A stretch of DNA of 64,000 nucleotides from Sorghum bicolor. Its lineage: Eukaryota; Streptophyta; Magnoliopsida; Poales; Poaceae. This document shows positions 10,633 to 21,447 of this stretch, piece by piece (the first letter of the stretch is position 1; each line of letters opens with the position of its first letter). Location: the NCBI RefSeq assembly GCF_000003195.3, contig NC_012876.2:5767306-5831305 (forward strand), written 5' to 3'. The notes beneath the pieces were generated by a model that was not told the DNA's origin, made no database searches, and saw only the letters and a program-made list of their open reading frames with translations. Both the position numbers and the translations under genes were made by a program.

Positions 10633-12589
10633 CCCATGTGGAATTGTGATGTGCCTGATTTTCTGGTTCCAACACCTCACCACACAAGCCCAACTAGAAG
10701 CGGCCTAGCTACCTCAAAATTCATCCTCCTCTTCTCAACTTTTAATAGCTATACTCCTCCTACCATTGATATATCCCTTGGGTAATGGTAATGCTCCTTA
10801 TAGGGCGTCCATCCATCCAAACGGACCTCGACTCGACCGAGCCACAAAGCCAAGCCAAGCAAAGTGACACGCTCCTGGCTCTTTATCCATTTGTTCGCCA
10901 TCTCGTCCCTATGAACCCTGCCCACTCTCTACTCTGCTCACCTGCTCCCCCTCTGTGCTCCTCCACACGGCTGCACCCACCGCTGCTCTCGCTGCTGCTC
11001 TCTGGGACGGCTACCATGCTCACATCCATCTCGCTGTCGCCTCGACTGTTCACACTCCCTTCCTCTCTCCCTCTATGACCTCCATGCACTAGAGAGGAGA
11101 GTGATGGTGGTGACTTCCGGCGAGCCGTCCCTCTCTCCCTACCTGCCTCCCTCCCTCGCTCCTCGACCTCCATACAACCGGAGAGGATGGTGACGGTGGT
11201 GGCTTTTGGTGAGGTAGGTCGATCTGAGCCGTCCTCCTCCTCCTCTATCCCCTCCTCTAGATTTGAGCTATCCTCCTCCTTCTCCCTCTCTTTCTAATCC
11301 TCCTCCTACTCCTTTGGATTTGGATCTAAGAGACGTCATGGTGGCTAGGGTTCCAGCAAACTCTGTTGCAGTAGGCTTGTTTTGAGGTTTCAATAAGCAA
11401 TATTTCTTTGTTGCATTAGTTTTTTTATGTTTCATCTTGCATTGCTTTTTTGTTTCTGTTGTTGCAATAATGTTATTTTGCAGTTGGAACAAGTAATTTT
11501 TCTTTGTTTCATTACTCTTTTTTTCCTAATGTTGCATCTCACATTTGCCTTTTTGTTTTTGTTGTTGTAGCAGCGTTTTTTCCTATTACAACAAATAATT
11601 TTCTTTTTTTGCATTAGACTTTTTTTTGGTTTTGCACTCTTTGGCATTTGCTTTCTTGTCATGTTTTTGTTATAATAGTGTTTGTTATGGTGTTACAGCA
11701 AGCAATATTCCTTTGTTGCATTAGTTTTCTATTTTTCTGTTCTTACAATTCATGTTGCAGTAGTTTTTGTTCTGTTGTTGTAGTCATTTTCTTACGATGA
11801 TGTAGTAGAATTTGTTCCATGGTGAAGATGTCATGCACCTAGCAGGGCGCGGCAAGGGATGGGTCGGCACAACGGAATGGCAGTGCGACGGACGGCAGGG
11901 TGGGATGGCGGGATGGACGCGCGCTTGCCTTATTCGCCGATGCGGCTCGACTCCCATCCCGCTCTGTTGTGCTCCGCTCCTCTCTCCCAACCCACTGTCT
12001 TATGCTCTGCTCCGCGCTCCCTCCCATCCCGCTCTGCTCTGCTCGCTTCGTGCAGGGGGTGTTCCGTACGTGCAGGGGAGGAGGCGTTCTATGTGGGGCG
12101 TTCCATGCGGGAGGCGGATGGATCCTAAGTGCGTTCGGATGAGCCCCTGGATCCAGACATCCTAGCGCTAGTAGTGCCACTTTGATAACGTGCTTTGGTA
12201 GAGTAAATTTCGCTATAGGTTTTAGGTAAAATTGGTTTGAGGTATAATTGGCATTGCAAAGTATGTGAATTTGTAGATGCACGTACTTAAGGTAGAAGAT
12301 TTAGGATATACTGGTCATAGTGTAGATGCTTTTGATAGCCCTGTATAGCACACTCGTGTAAAGTATTATGTAGATTGATGATTTAAGTTAAAAATATTTA
12401 ACTTCTCGACAAGTGGAAAGCGAGAATAACCCTTATTTTGTTTTCGGATGGAGGGAGTACAAGGGTCTATGTGTTGCTGATGGTAAGGGTTCTGGAACAA
12501 GTGGGCCATAGTGGGCCACGCAGGTACTGTGGTGCAAACATGGACGTCTCTGGATCCATGAATCATGCACGAGTGATGTGTGGGGAATT
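10633..12589. other. Intergenic repeat-like tract, no gene recognised
   Basis: 10900-11330 is C/T-rich low-complexity sequence. 11330-11800 is T-rich with many scattered GTTGCA/GTTGTTG motifs. 11820-12130 is GC-rich with repeated CATCCCGCTCTG-like stretches. Open frames here are compositional and resemble no family. The order (T-rich GTTGCA block, then GC-rich block) resembles a dispersed repeat common in grass genomes, but no termini can be fixed. Confidence 0.4.
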
Positions 12590-12842
12590 TTTTTTTTTAT
12601 TTTTAGTTCAAATTTGAAATAAATTTCAATTTTCACCCGGTTATGAAATTTTTTTTAAAACTAGACCGTTTGGCCCCGCCACCATGCATGGCGAGGCAAA
12701 TATACAGTACCCCGCCATGCATGGCGGCGGGGTAGAGATGCCACGTGGCTACCACCTGCCAGCCCGTGCTGACGTGGACCCCGCCACGATCCATGACGGG
12801 TTAGCCGACCCCGCCGTGGATCATGGCGGGTTCAGTAGAAAG
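12590..12842 (+). repeat. GC-rich palindromic repeat element, copy 1
   Basis: An A/T-rich lead is followed by GTTTGGCCCCGCCACC and several short palindromes built on CCCGCCATGCATGGCGGG, with CACGTGG and GACGTGGACCCCGCCA between them. An inverted homologue lies at 14500-14780. There is no coding potential. The family is not named. Confidence 0.65.
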
Positions 12843-12869
12843 CCGGTGTCAGGCTCATGCTTTGTATTA

Positions 12870-13099
12870 TTTTACCCAAAAATTAAAAACTTTTTAAGAT
12901 TTCTCGTCACATAAAATTTTAGAGCACATGAATGAAGCATTAGATATAGACGAAAATAAAACTAATTGCACAGTTTGCCTGTAAATCACGAGATGAATCT
13001 TTTAAACCTAGTTAGTCCATAATTAGATAATATTTATCAAATAAAAACGAAAATACTATAGTGCTAAAATCCGAAATTTTTTCGCAACTAAACAAGGCC
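12870..13099 (+). mobile_element. MITE, GGCCTTGTTTAGTT family (orientation A)
   Basis: About 230 bp, with the family core (TTGCACAGTTTGCCTGTAA, then ATGAATCTTTTAAACC) and the end AACTAAACAAGGCC. The left terminus is degenerate. Orientations A/+ and B/- are arbitrary labels used for all copies. Confidence 0.7.
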
Positions 13100-13166
13100 A
13101 AGGTCATTGCATCATGGCGGGTCTTTGCATGCAGCAGGCAGCAGCAGCAACACGGGCCAGCCTGAC

Positions 13167-13395
13167 GCCTTGTTTAGTTCACAAAATTTTTTAGATTTCG
13201 ACACTGTAGTACTTTTATTTTTATTTGATAAATATTGTCTAATTATAAAGTAACTAGGCTTAAAAAATTTGTCTCACAATTTACAAATAAACTGTACAAT
13301 TAGTTTTTATTTTCATGTATATTTAATATAATATATATGTGCCGCAAAATTCGATGTGACGAGGAATCTTGAAAATTTTAGAAACTAAACAAAAC
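13167..13395 (-). mobile_element. MITE, same family (orientation B)
   Basis: Starts GCCTTGTTTAGTTCAC and ends GAAACTAAACAAAAC. The core is the reverse complement of the A copies. Confidence 0.75.
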
Positions 13396-13565
13396 ATCAT
13401 CATATGCATGTATAGGCCTGAACATCATCATAGGCCTGAACACCACCAGACCACGACCCGGCGCGGCGGTTCACTGTGCTCTCCTGTCACGTGTTGTTGC
13501 TAGGAAAGCTGCCGCTATGCATTTACGATGACGGATGAGGAGACTATATAGGTGACAACACTTTG

Positions 13566-13795
13566 GCTTTGTTAGTTACAAAAACATTTCAAGATTCATA
13601 TAACATCGAATCTTGCGACATATGCATAAAGTATTAAATTTAGATAAAAATAAAAATTAATTATATAGTTTAACTATAATTTATTAGATGAATCTTTTGA
13701 GTCTATTCCATAATTAAACAATATTTGTTAAATAAAAACGAAAATGCTACGCTACTACCTAAAATTTTTGACAAGGCCTTTGTTTATTACCAACT
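13566..13795 (+). mobile_element. MITE, same family, diverged (orientation A)
   Basis: Degenerate ends (GGCTTTGTTAGTTAC on the left, CCAACTAAACGGG on the right) flank a recognisable core with ATCGAATCTTGCGACATA and GATGAATCTTTTGAG. Confidence 0.65.
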
Positions 13796-13977
13796 AAACG
13801 GGTAAATGATGATGAGTTGCCCCCAGAAGATAATGAAAAAAAAAAGAGACGCTCGTTTGGGAACTAAACAAGGGCGAGGGTCCTGGGCTCCTGGCAGCCT
13901 TTGCTGCTGCTGGGCGTTGTCGGCTGCTGCTTGGTTAGCATACCATACCAGACTACTCCTCTTGCTAGTCTACGGCC

Positions 13978-14450
13978 TTGTTTTCTTTCAAAACCCTAAA
14001 ATTTTTCAAGATACTAACTTTAACTTGTTTACAAAAGATATGTGCAATATTTCTAACTTCAAATAAATTTATTAAATAATTAGATATAAATATCTAACTA
14101 ATGATACTAATATTATATTATATATATTAATATTTTTAATAAATATTTAATCAAAGTTTTTTTAGAAGCGAAAACAACAAATATTTAAGAATAAACAGTT
14201 AGCATAGGACACCACTGCGCACAAATCTCCCCGCACTGTGCAGCACACTGTGCAGCGGCACCGTGCACTGTGCAGCACTGTGCGCACTGCTGCGCCACTC
14301 TTGTCTCTGTTTCTAAATCTGTTATTTTTGCTCCTCGAAAAATAACTTTATTACATATATATTTAAAATATTAATATTTATAATATAAAATTAATATCAT
14401 TAAATAGATATTTAAATTTAAATTTTTAATAAATTTATTTGAAATTAGAC
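13978..14450. repeat. AT-rich foldback with a CACTGTGCAG core
   Basis: The A/T-rich arm at about 14040-14160 (ATAAATTTATTAAATAATTAG and following) reappears as a reverse complement at about 14350-14450. Between the arms, 14212-14296 holds at least five copies of CACTGTGCAG/GCACTGTG. The left end resembles the MITE family (GGCCTTGTTTTCTTT). Confidence 0.55.
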
Positions 14451-14499
14451 AGAAAGGGCGGAGGCCTGGGGTAGACACAAAGAGCAGGTCATTTTCTCT

Positions 14500-14780
14500 G
14501 ACAGGGTACCCCGTCATGATACGTGGTGGGTTGTAACCCGCCATAATAAACGGCGGGGTGTCCTAACCCGCCACCGCCATCGGAGATGGCGGGGTCCACG
14601 TAAGCCAGCCCCGCCAACCGAGCGCTACGTGGCTGCCCTACCCCGCCGCCATGCATGGCGGGGTACAGTAAATTTGCCCCGCCATGCATGGTGGCGGGGC
14701 CAAACGGCCTATTTTTGAAAATATTTTTCAAAGCGGTTCAAATTCGAAATTTGTTTTAAATTTGGACTAAAAAAAAAAAT
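14500..14780 (-). repeat. GC-rich palindromic repeat element, copy 2 (inverted)
   Basis: Its reverse complement matches copy 1 in order: the A/T-rich lead, then GTTTGGCCCCGCCACC, the CCCGCCATGCATGGCGGG palindromes and GACGTGG/TACGTGGACCCCGCCA. Substitutions and small indels separate the copies. Confidence 0.65.
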
Positions 14781-14815
14781 TCTGTGTGGGCGGCTCAATG
14801 ATGGAGCCTAGCTAG

Positions 14816-15058
14816 GGCCTTGTTTAGTTCCAAAATTTTTTTTTGTTTTCAGTACTGTAGCATTTTTATTTTTATTTAGTAATTATTATCTAATCATAGA
14901 TTAACTAGACTCAAAAAAATTAATTTTGTGATTTACTGATAAATTGTGCAACTAGTTTTTATTTTTATCTATATTTAGTGCTTCATGCGTGTGCCGCAAG
15001 ATTCGATGTGACAGATAATCTTAAAAAGTTTTTGGTTTTTGGGTGAACTAAACAAGGC
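14816..15058 (-). mobile_element. MITE, GGCCTTGTTTAGTT family (orientation B)
   Basis: Terminal inverted repeats GGCCTTGTTTAGTTC and GAACTAAACAAGGC with the family core between them. Confidence 0.85.
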
Positions 15059-15302
15059 GGACCAGCTAAGATCGGTACATGCTACATTGCTACTGTAGCT
15101 CGGTACATGCTAGCTCGTACGTACTGCACAGGCTCAGTGATCGTGATGGATTGTTTTCCTTGTGCTCAACGTGGATGGTCCAGGTGCCGAGCAAGAGGAA
15201 ACTCAATAGGACAACGCATCTGTGTTGTGGGACCAATATATACAGAGTGTATCCGAAAAGCCTGGTGATGACAGCAAAGGCAGTGGATTATGTGACGCTT
15301 AA

Positions 15303-15532
15303 GGCCTTGTTTAGTTCGCAAAAAATTTTAAGATTTTGGGTCACATCGAATCTTTGGTCGCATGCATAGAGTATTAAATATAGACAAAAATAAAAACTAA
15401 CTGCACAGTTTACCTGTAATTTGTGAGATGAATCTTTTAAGCCTAGTTACTTCGTAATGGAACAATGTTTGTCAAATAAAAACGAAATGCTACAGTACCA
15501 AAAACACAAAATTTTGCGAACTAAACAAGACC
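15303..15532 (+). mobile_element. MITE, same family, intact ends and TAA target-site copies (orientation A)
   Basis: The 230-bp element starts GGCCTTGTTTAGTTCG and ends CGAACTAAACAAGACC. It is flanked by TAA at 15300-15302 and 15533-15535. The three-base TAA duplication and GG...CC ends fit Tourist-like PIF/Harbinger MITEs. Confidence 0.9.
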
Positions 15533-15615
15533 TAATTATTAGAGTCCAGGGAGCCAGATTGTGAGATATGGCGGCCAGGTTCACTGTCTGATGTCGTTTA
15601 TGTTAACGATTTTCA

Positions 15616-15842
15616 GGCCTTGTTCAGTTCCTAAAAAGCATGGTTTTTGGTTACTGTAGCACTTTCGTTTTTATTTGACAAACATTGTCCAATTACGGAG
15701 TAACTAGGCTCAAAAGATTCGTCTCACAAATTACAGATAAACTGTGCAATTAGTTTTTATTTTTATCTATATTTAATACTCTATGCATACGAGATTCGAT
15801 GTGACGAAGAATCTTGAAAATTTTTGCGAACTAAACAAGGCC
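15616..15842 (-). mobile_element. MITE, same family, TCA flanks (orientation B)
   Basis: The 227-bp element starts GGCCTTGTTCAGTTCC and ends GCGAACTAAACAAGGCC. TCA flanks both ends (15613-15615 and 15843-15845). Confidence 0.88.
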
Positions 15843-16179
15843 TCAGTTTTTGTGAATAGCCTACTGCCTAAACGAGGCGTGGTGCCAACAGTGCCACACA
15901 GTGAATAGCCTGATATGGAGGGCAATAACAGGAACAATGTCCAGCAAAGGATGTGCCAAGCAAACAGCAGAGGCGAAGCCAGCAAAAAACTTCACTTGGT
16001 CTTTCAACATTGAAGTATGAGATTTTCCATGTTATAAACATTGTATATATAACAGTGATTTATCACTGATTTTGCCAAAAACAATTGGAGTCAGCTCTGC
16101 CTCTCTGGAGCCATGACAAACGTGAACGTAATTATCAAGTAAATAAAAAAAAGTCAAAGCTATATATCTAGTGTCAATA

Positions 16180-16440
16180 AAACAAACTAAAAGCTACACA
16201 CATTCGTATTGATTATTTCCATGGCATTGGAGGACTTCGATCACTACTACATAAATAATAGCTTTCGCCAACACCACTTCCGCTGATGCTTTTTTAAAAG
16301 CATTAGCAACCCTAAACGTTACTCAGTAAAAAAAACAAGACTAAAAGATATATACACGTATGTATTGATTATCTCCATGGCATTGGAGGACTTTGATCAC
16401 TACTACATAAATCATTTTCACCAACATCACTTTCACCACC
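16180..16440. repeat. Direct ~105-bp duplication with CACTACTACA motifs
   Basis: Two copies (about 16180-16290 and 16331-16440, offset 156 bp) share CCATGGCATTGGAGGACTT followed by GATCACTACTACATAAAT. CACTACTACA resembles the terminus of a CACTA (En/Spm) transposon, and A/C-rich CCAACA-type repeats follow. No opposite terminus is seen, so this could be a fragment. It lies 0.4 kb upstream of the terpene synthase. Confidence 0.45.
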
Positions 16441-16771
16441 GCATTTTAAAATTGTTTGTGATGATTTTCCGGGGTGAAAATCGGGCCAGTTTTTATCAAC
16501 GGTTCGTAATACAAACCAACAGTGGAAATCATTTTCACCAAACATTTTTAATCATTGGTCTCTTATTTAGATATAGAAGTCAGAAGATATAATAAGCACT
16601 TGGAACATAATGCCGTTTAATTAAAAAATAAATAAGCAGGTAGATGTCAGGGCAACATTTCAAACGTAACACATAGTCAGAAAAGAAAAAACGCCACCTG
16701 CATGAAGAGACCGCTGTCAACGTCACAAAGGTGCCTGGCTGGAGCAGTATTGCTTGGCGACCTGAATCGCC

Positions 16772-16779
16772 TATAAATA
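16772..16779 (+). promoter_or_regulatory. TATA box of the terpene synthase gene
   Basis: TATAAATA lies 95 bp upstream of the ATG at 16867, so transcription should start near 16800-16810. Confidence 0.65.
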
Positions 16780-16866
16780 CATCTACAATGCAGCACCTAT
16801 AGGCATCAACAAATAATCCATCAGAATTATCTGCAAGAGAAGAATATCTAGACCGGAATTGAGAAT

Positions 16867-19800
16867 ATGGCGTCTCCTTCCAGCAAGGCAGAGGAGGTGC
16901 GAAAGGCTACTACCTTCCACCCAAGTCTGTGGGGCAATTTCTTCCTGACTTACCAGCCGCCAACTGCACCTCAGGTAACAATTAATTACATGTCACTGAA
17001 GATGATCAGGGAATAAACTTTGTTTGCATATAGATGAAATAGACTTTGATCAGGGAATACATATATGATGAAATTGACATGTACATGTCCTCCGCAGCAA
17101 GCATACATGAAAGAGCGAGCCGAGGTATTAAGAGAGCGTGTTAGGAAGGTTTTGAAGGACTCAACTGAATTACCAGAAACATTGAATCTTATATTAACAC
17201 TGCAACGACTTGGACTGGATTACCACTACGAGAATGAGATAGAAAAGTTACTGCACCATATTTACAACTCTGATTACAACGATGAAGATCTTAACTTAGT
17301 TTCACTGCGGTTTTATCTTCTTCGAAAGAATGGTTATGATGTGTCATCAGGTATAATATCTTCCAATCAAGACCAAATGTCAGATCAAATATTTTAATTT
17401 TGAAAATAGGACATGACTATTATTCATGAGCCGATTTTTGTAGATGTATTTCTAAACTTCAAAACAGAAGAAGGTGGCTTTCGTTATGATGACACGAGAA
17501 GCTTGTTAAGCTTATATAATGCGTCATATTTGAGGAGGCATGAAGAGAAGGTACTAGATGAAGCAATTTCTTTCACTAGATGTTGCCTTCAAGATATCCT
17601 TGTACTTCCAGAATCACCATTTGCAAAGGAGGTGTCTTCTTCCCTTCATACCCCTCTTTTCAGAAGGGTTGGAATATTAGAAGCGAGAAATTACATACCA
17701 ATTTATGAAAAAGAGGCTACACGGAATGAAGACATATTGGAGTTTGCAAAATTGAACTTTAACCTTCAACAGCTTATTTTTTGTGAAGAGTTAAAGCATT
17801 GCACAGTGTAAGATTATTTTAATCTCACTTCAAATTGATGGTTCTGTACATTTATTCAGTCCTAATTTTTAATTGGCTTTTCTCAATATGCATGTGGTAG
17901 GTGGTGGAAGGAGTTCCAAGCCAAATCAGAGATGACTTTTGTTAGAGATAGAATAGTAGAGATGTATTTTTGGATGAATGGAGCATGCTATGATCCACTA
18001 TACTCTCGTTCACGAATTATACTAACAAAGGTCACAGGTCTCATTGCAATAATTGATGATATGTTTGACACATATGGTACCACAGAAGAGTGCCTGGAAT
18101 TCACTGAAGCACTTGGCAGGTAACAAAATCTTCCAAACCACATGTCAGATAATTTTTATTTTAAAATTAGTACATGTATTAACTATTTAATACATATTAG
18201 ATGGAATGTCATTGATTTAAATACAAATAAAACGAAAGAAATTGAAATTTTTCTTTGTGGGTCTGTAATGGGATGACATTTGGTGATGTGTCCAGGAACA
18301 CAGCCCTTTTGGTACACGCATAGGCATGGCATGCAATGTGCCTTGCATCATTTACAATGGTTTCAGTTAAATAAAAGAGGACAAAAGCTACATTGTATAG
18401 AAAAATTTTGTGTTGGAAAAATGCTCTCCGCACTCCCCAGCAATACAGTGAATCGAGAACCTTCTCACTCGGTGCCGTGAGAGGGTGAACAGTAACGAAC
18501 GGTGGGCTCAACAGTAGGTGAATACAATGAATGTCCTCTCTCTTTTATTAATGACGGCGTCACGCCCCTTATATAGGGCTCAGAAACCGACCTAATGATA
18601 TTTACAAAAATGCCCCGTGACGGTGGGGAATATTCCAGCATATTCTTCTATTACAGTCTACTGGCCCTAAGTCATCTGTGTAATTTCACATTGCAAACCC
18701 TACGCGTGTCTCCTGTCTAGGGCTTCAGCTAGTCGGAGGCTCGGATCCTCCGCCCAATCGCAGATCCTTCGTCACTCCGTACGTCGGAGGTTCCTTAGCT
18801 TGGGCGCGTCGGAGGTTCCTCGGCTCAGCTGCCCCGGAGGTTCCTTAGCCCGCTCGGTCGCCGATCCTTCGACGCTTCTCCGTCGGAGGTTCCCTGGCCT
18901 GGGCGCGTCGGAGGTCCCTCGCCTCCGCCGCGTCCCTGGCCATCCTCGGACTTGGGAGGGTCGGAGGTTCCTCCTTTCTCTGCTTGTAGGCCTCCGCCAA
19001 TGTCAGTCCCTGCACACATTTAGCATGACAAGACGAGTCATCAACGCGAGTCTTTTTTCAGGGTCCTCCGCATGCATTTGCACGGAGGCTCCCTGGGTGA
19101 AGGTTATCCTCCGATGCTTCAGAAGTCGGAGGTTACTCGAGTAAAGGGTATCCTTAGACGCTACCGGGGGGAAGGATGCGGCCATCCCCCAACAGTTTGA
19201 ATCACAGAAATCATTGATATATATATTTTATAATGCAAGATGTAAATTAAGAAAAACATCAAACAAACTTATACAAGCAACAAAGTTAATTGACTATATC
19301 CTCAAATAATAATGTTGTTCAAGGAAAGTTAGAGATCATTTGTCAATAATAATAATATTTGTAACTTTCTTTGAACAGCTTTAATACTATAGGAAACAAA
19401 GTTCTAATTTTGTAAAATGCAGATGGGATGAAAGTGCAGTACATCTCCTTCCAGAGTACATGAAGGGTTTCTACTTATTCCTGTTGGAGACATTTCAGTC
19501 ATTTGAGGATGTGTTAGGGCCAGAGAAGAGCTACCGTGTGATTTATCTAAAACAGGCGGCAAGTATTCTACATATGTATACCCTCTTATGAGTGCCTTTA
19601 TATATGCTTGACCATTCCCAATAAGGAACACAATCATTACAATCAGCTAAACACTACGTTCTATAATAATGAATTATGCCTGACATGAAAACAAAAACAA
19701 AAGATAGTCTACATCGAATTTGAGTATTAGGTAAAGAACACTGAGGCTGAGATGTGACTATCTATTGTTGTCTAAAAAATTCTCAAAAATATAAAAAATG

Positions 19801-21068
19801 CTGTATTTTTTCATATAAATATATCATAATAGCGCATCAGAACCATCGGAAGTTGCAGCCAGAAAATAAGCTTCGTGACTGCAGTCATAAGTGAAGCAAA
19901 ACCCGTAGATAAATTTGGTTGCCAAATATTAATAAAATAGAGTTCTTGTAATAAGTTAAAACATGGATGTGTGTTTGTAGGAACTAGTCTGATGCTTCTC
20001 GAGTGGATTTTTTTCCATTAACTAAAAAAACTAATACAACTGGAGTAGATGCCTAAAATTATTCCATGACTTAGATACATGTGGTTTTGGGCTATTCATG
20101 AAATGCCTTATTTGCTAGTAATTGTGTATTGGTAATTAACAGACATGAAAATAAAAAAAAACAGTGGGAGTTAAGCAACCAATCTTTCTTTTGTTTCAAG
20201 CAGACAGCAACAATATCAGAACCATAAGTAACTTTCACACGTTTTTATATTTCATATAGATGGAGCGCTTAGTTCAGCTATACTGCAAGGAAATAAAATG
20301 GCGTGATGAAGATTATGTGCCCACAATGAGTGAACACCTTCAAGTTTCAGAAGAAAGCATTGGATCCATCGCTCTAACATGTGCTGCATATGTTGGAATG
20401 GGTGATATAATAACAGAGGAGACCTTCAAGTGGCTTTTGAGCTATCCTCAATTTCTAACATCTTTTGGTACATTTGTACGGCTCTCCAATGATGTTGTAT
20501 CAACCAAGGTCTTTTTCTATCCTTAAACAAGTATAACATTGTGTTTGTTCTAGAAAGTAGATTACTTTGTGCAAAATCTGTAAATTTGAGTTCCTTTCAT
20601 TACTGGACTGTCTAATGAATTGGGTAACTTCTATTCATAATATTCATGACAATGTTTACATCAGCAATGAAGCTGGATGTAGATCTATTTTAATATAATG
20701 TCAATGTTATTAGGAGCATTATTAATTAACTAATTTATGTTATAGCATACCTGACATTCCTTCTTACTACGTGGCAGCGTGAGCAAACAAAAGACCATAG
20801 TGCCTCGACTGTCCATTGTTACATGAAGAAGCATGGAACAACAATGAATGATGCATGTGAAAAGATAAAAGAACTTACCGAAGATTCATGGAAGGATATG
20901 TTAGAGCAATGCCTTGCACTGAAAGAATTACCAAAGGTTGTGCCACGAATAGTGTTTGACTTTTCAAGAACCGCGGATAATATATACAAGGATCTTGATG
21001 CATTGACTTCTTCAGAAGCACTCAAAGAAATGATACAACTACTACTCGTGGAGCCAATACCCGAATGA
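16867..21068 (+). CDS. Terpene synthase, TPS-a type (cytosolic sesquiterpene synthase)
   Basis: Seven exons: 16867-16974, 17098-17350, 17444-17807, 17901-18119, 19423-19558, 20260-20508, 20778-21068. They total 1,620 nt and 539 residues, and all phases close. The enzyme should ionise farnesyl diphosphate and cyclise or release a sesquiterpene; the product cannot be read from sequence. Visible motifs are R(R/K)x8W as RKATTFHPSLW (residues 12-22), RDR (257-259), the metal-binding DDMFD (294-298) and NDVVSTKRE (437-445), which spans the last splice junction. There is no plastid transit peptide before FHPSLWG, so a cytosolic location is likely. Length, seven-exon layout and the C-terminus LLLVEPIPE fit grass TPS-a proteins like maize TPS4/TPS10. 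Intron 5 appears to use a GC donor (GCAAGT at 19559). Intron 4 (1.3 kb) carries a solo LTR. No stop or frameshift is seen, so the gene looks functional. Confidence 0.9.
18411..19194 (-). mobile_element. Solo LTR in intron 4 of the terpene synthase
   Basis: A 784-bp block bounded by TGTTGG and CCAACA is flanked by TTTTG (left) and GTTTG (right), a 4-of-5 target-site match. On the minus strand it has a TATATAAG box near 18575 followed by AATAAA, the expected U3-R order, so the LTR is antisense to the gene. No internal retroelement sequence remains. The part at 18730-19150 repeats CGGAGGTTCC-like units many times. Superfamily not determined. Confidence 0.75.
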
Positions 21069-21447
21069 AGCTTGAGGCTTATCAAGTGGTGCAGGCGTAC
21101 AGCCATATAAGTAATTATTACATATATTATGTGCTTTTGAAATAATATTAATCAGACTCTTCTTTAAGGACAACTACTATATTATCAAGTGATAAAGCTT
21201 ATGTGACACCCAAAATCAAGTCAACAACTATATATGATGCTTGATGGAACTTAATAAGTATTGTCATATAGCAAAATGAATGTACTATGTTCTTGCTCCA
21301 GTGTAGAACGACAATAGTCCTACTGGTTGTTCTTGGGTTCTACTAGAAATTGTATTGTATTTTGCTTGTACTCTCAAGTGATAATAATTCCAACGTCCTC
21401 ACCGACACCAGTGACACACACACCTACTTCCCTTAACCGGCACCACC
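21069..21447 (+). other. 3' flank of the terpene synthase
   Basis: A/T-rich sequence that probably includes the 3' UTR. No clear poly(A) signal can be fixed and no other gene is seen. Confidence 0.4.

Noticed and set aside
12870..15842. A large inverted duplication centred near 14.2 kb
   Set aside because: The order of GC-rich element and MITE is not mirrored (the right arm would need the MITE on the inner side), so independent insertions explain it better.
17065..21068. A damaged terpene synthase pseudogene, suggested by short separate frames
   Set aside because: The pieces join through seven exons in phase with all catalytic motifs intact; the breaks are introns.
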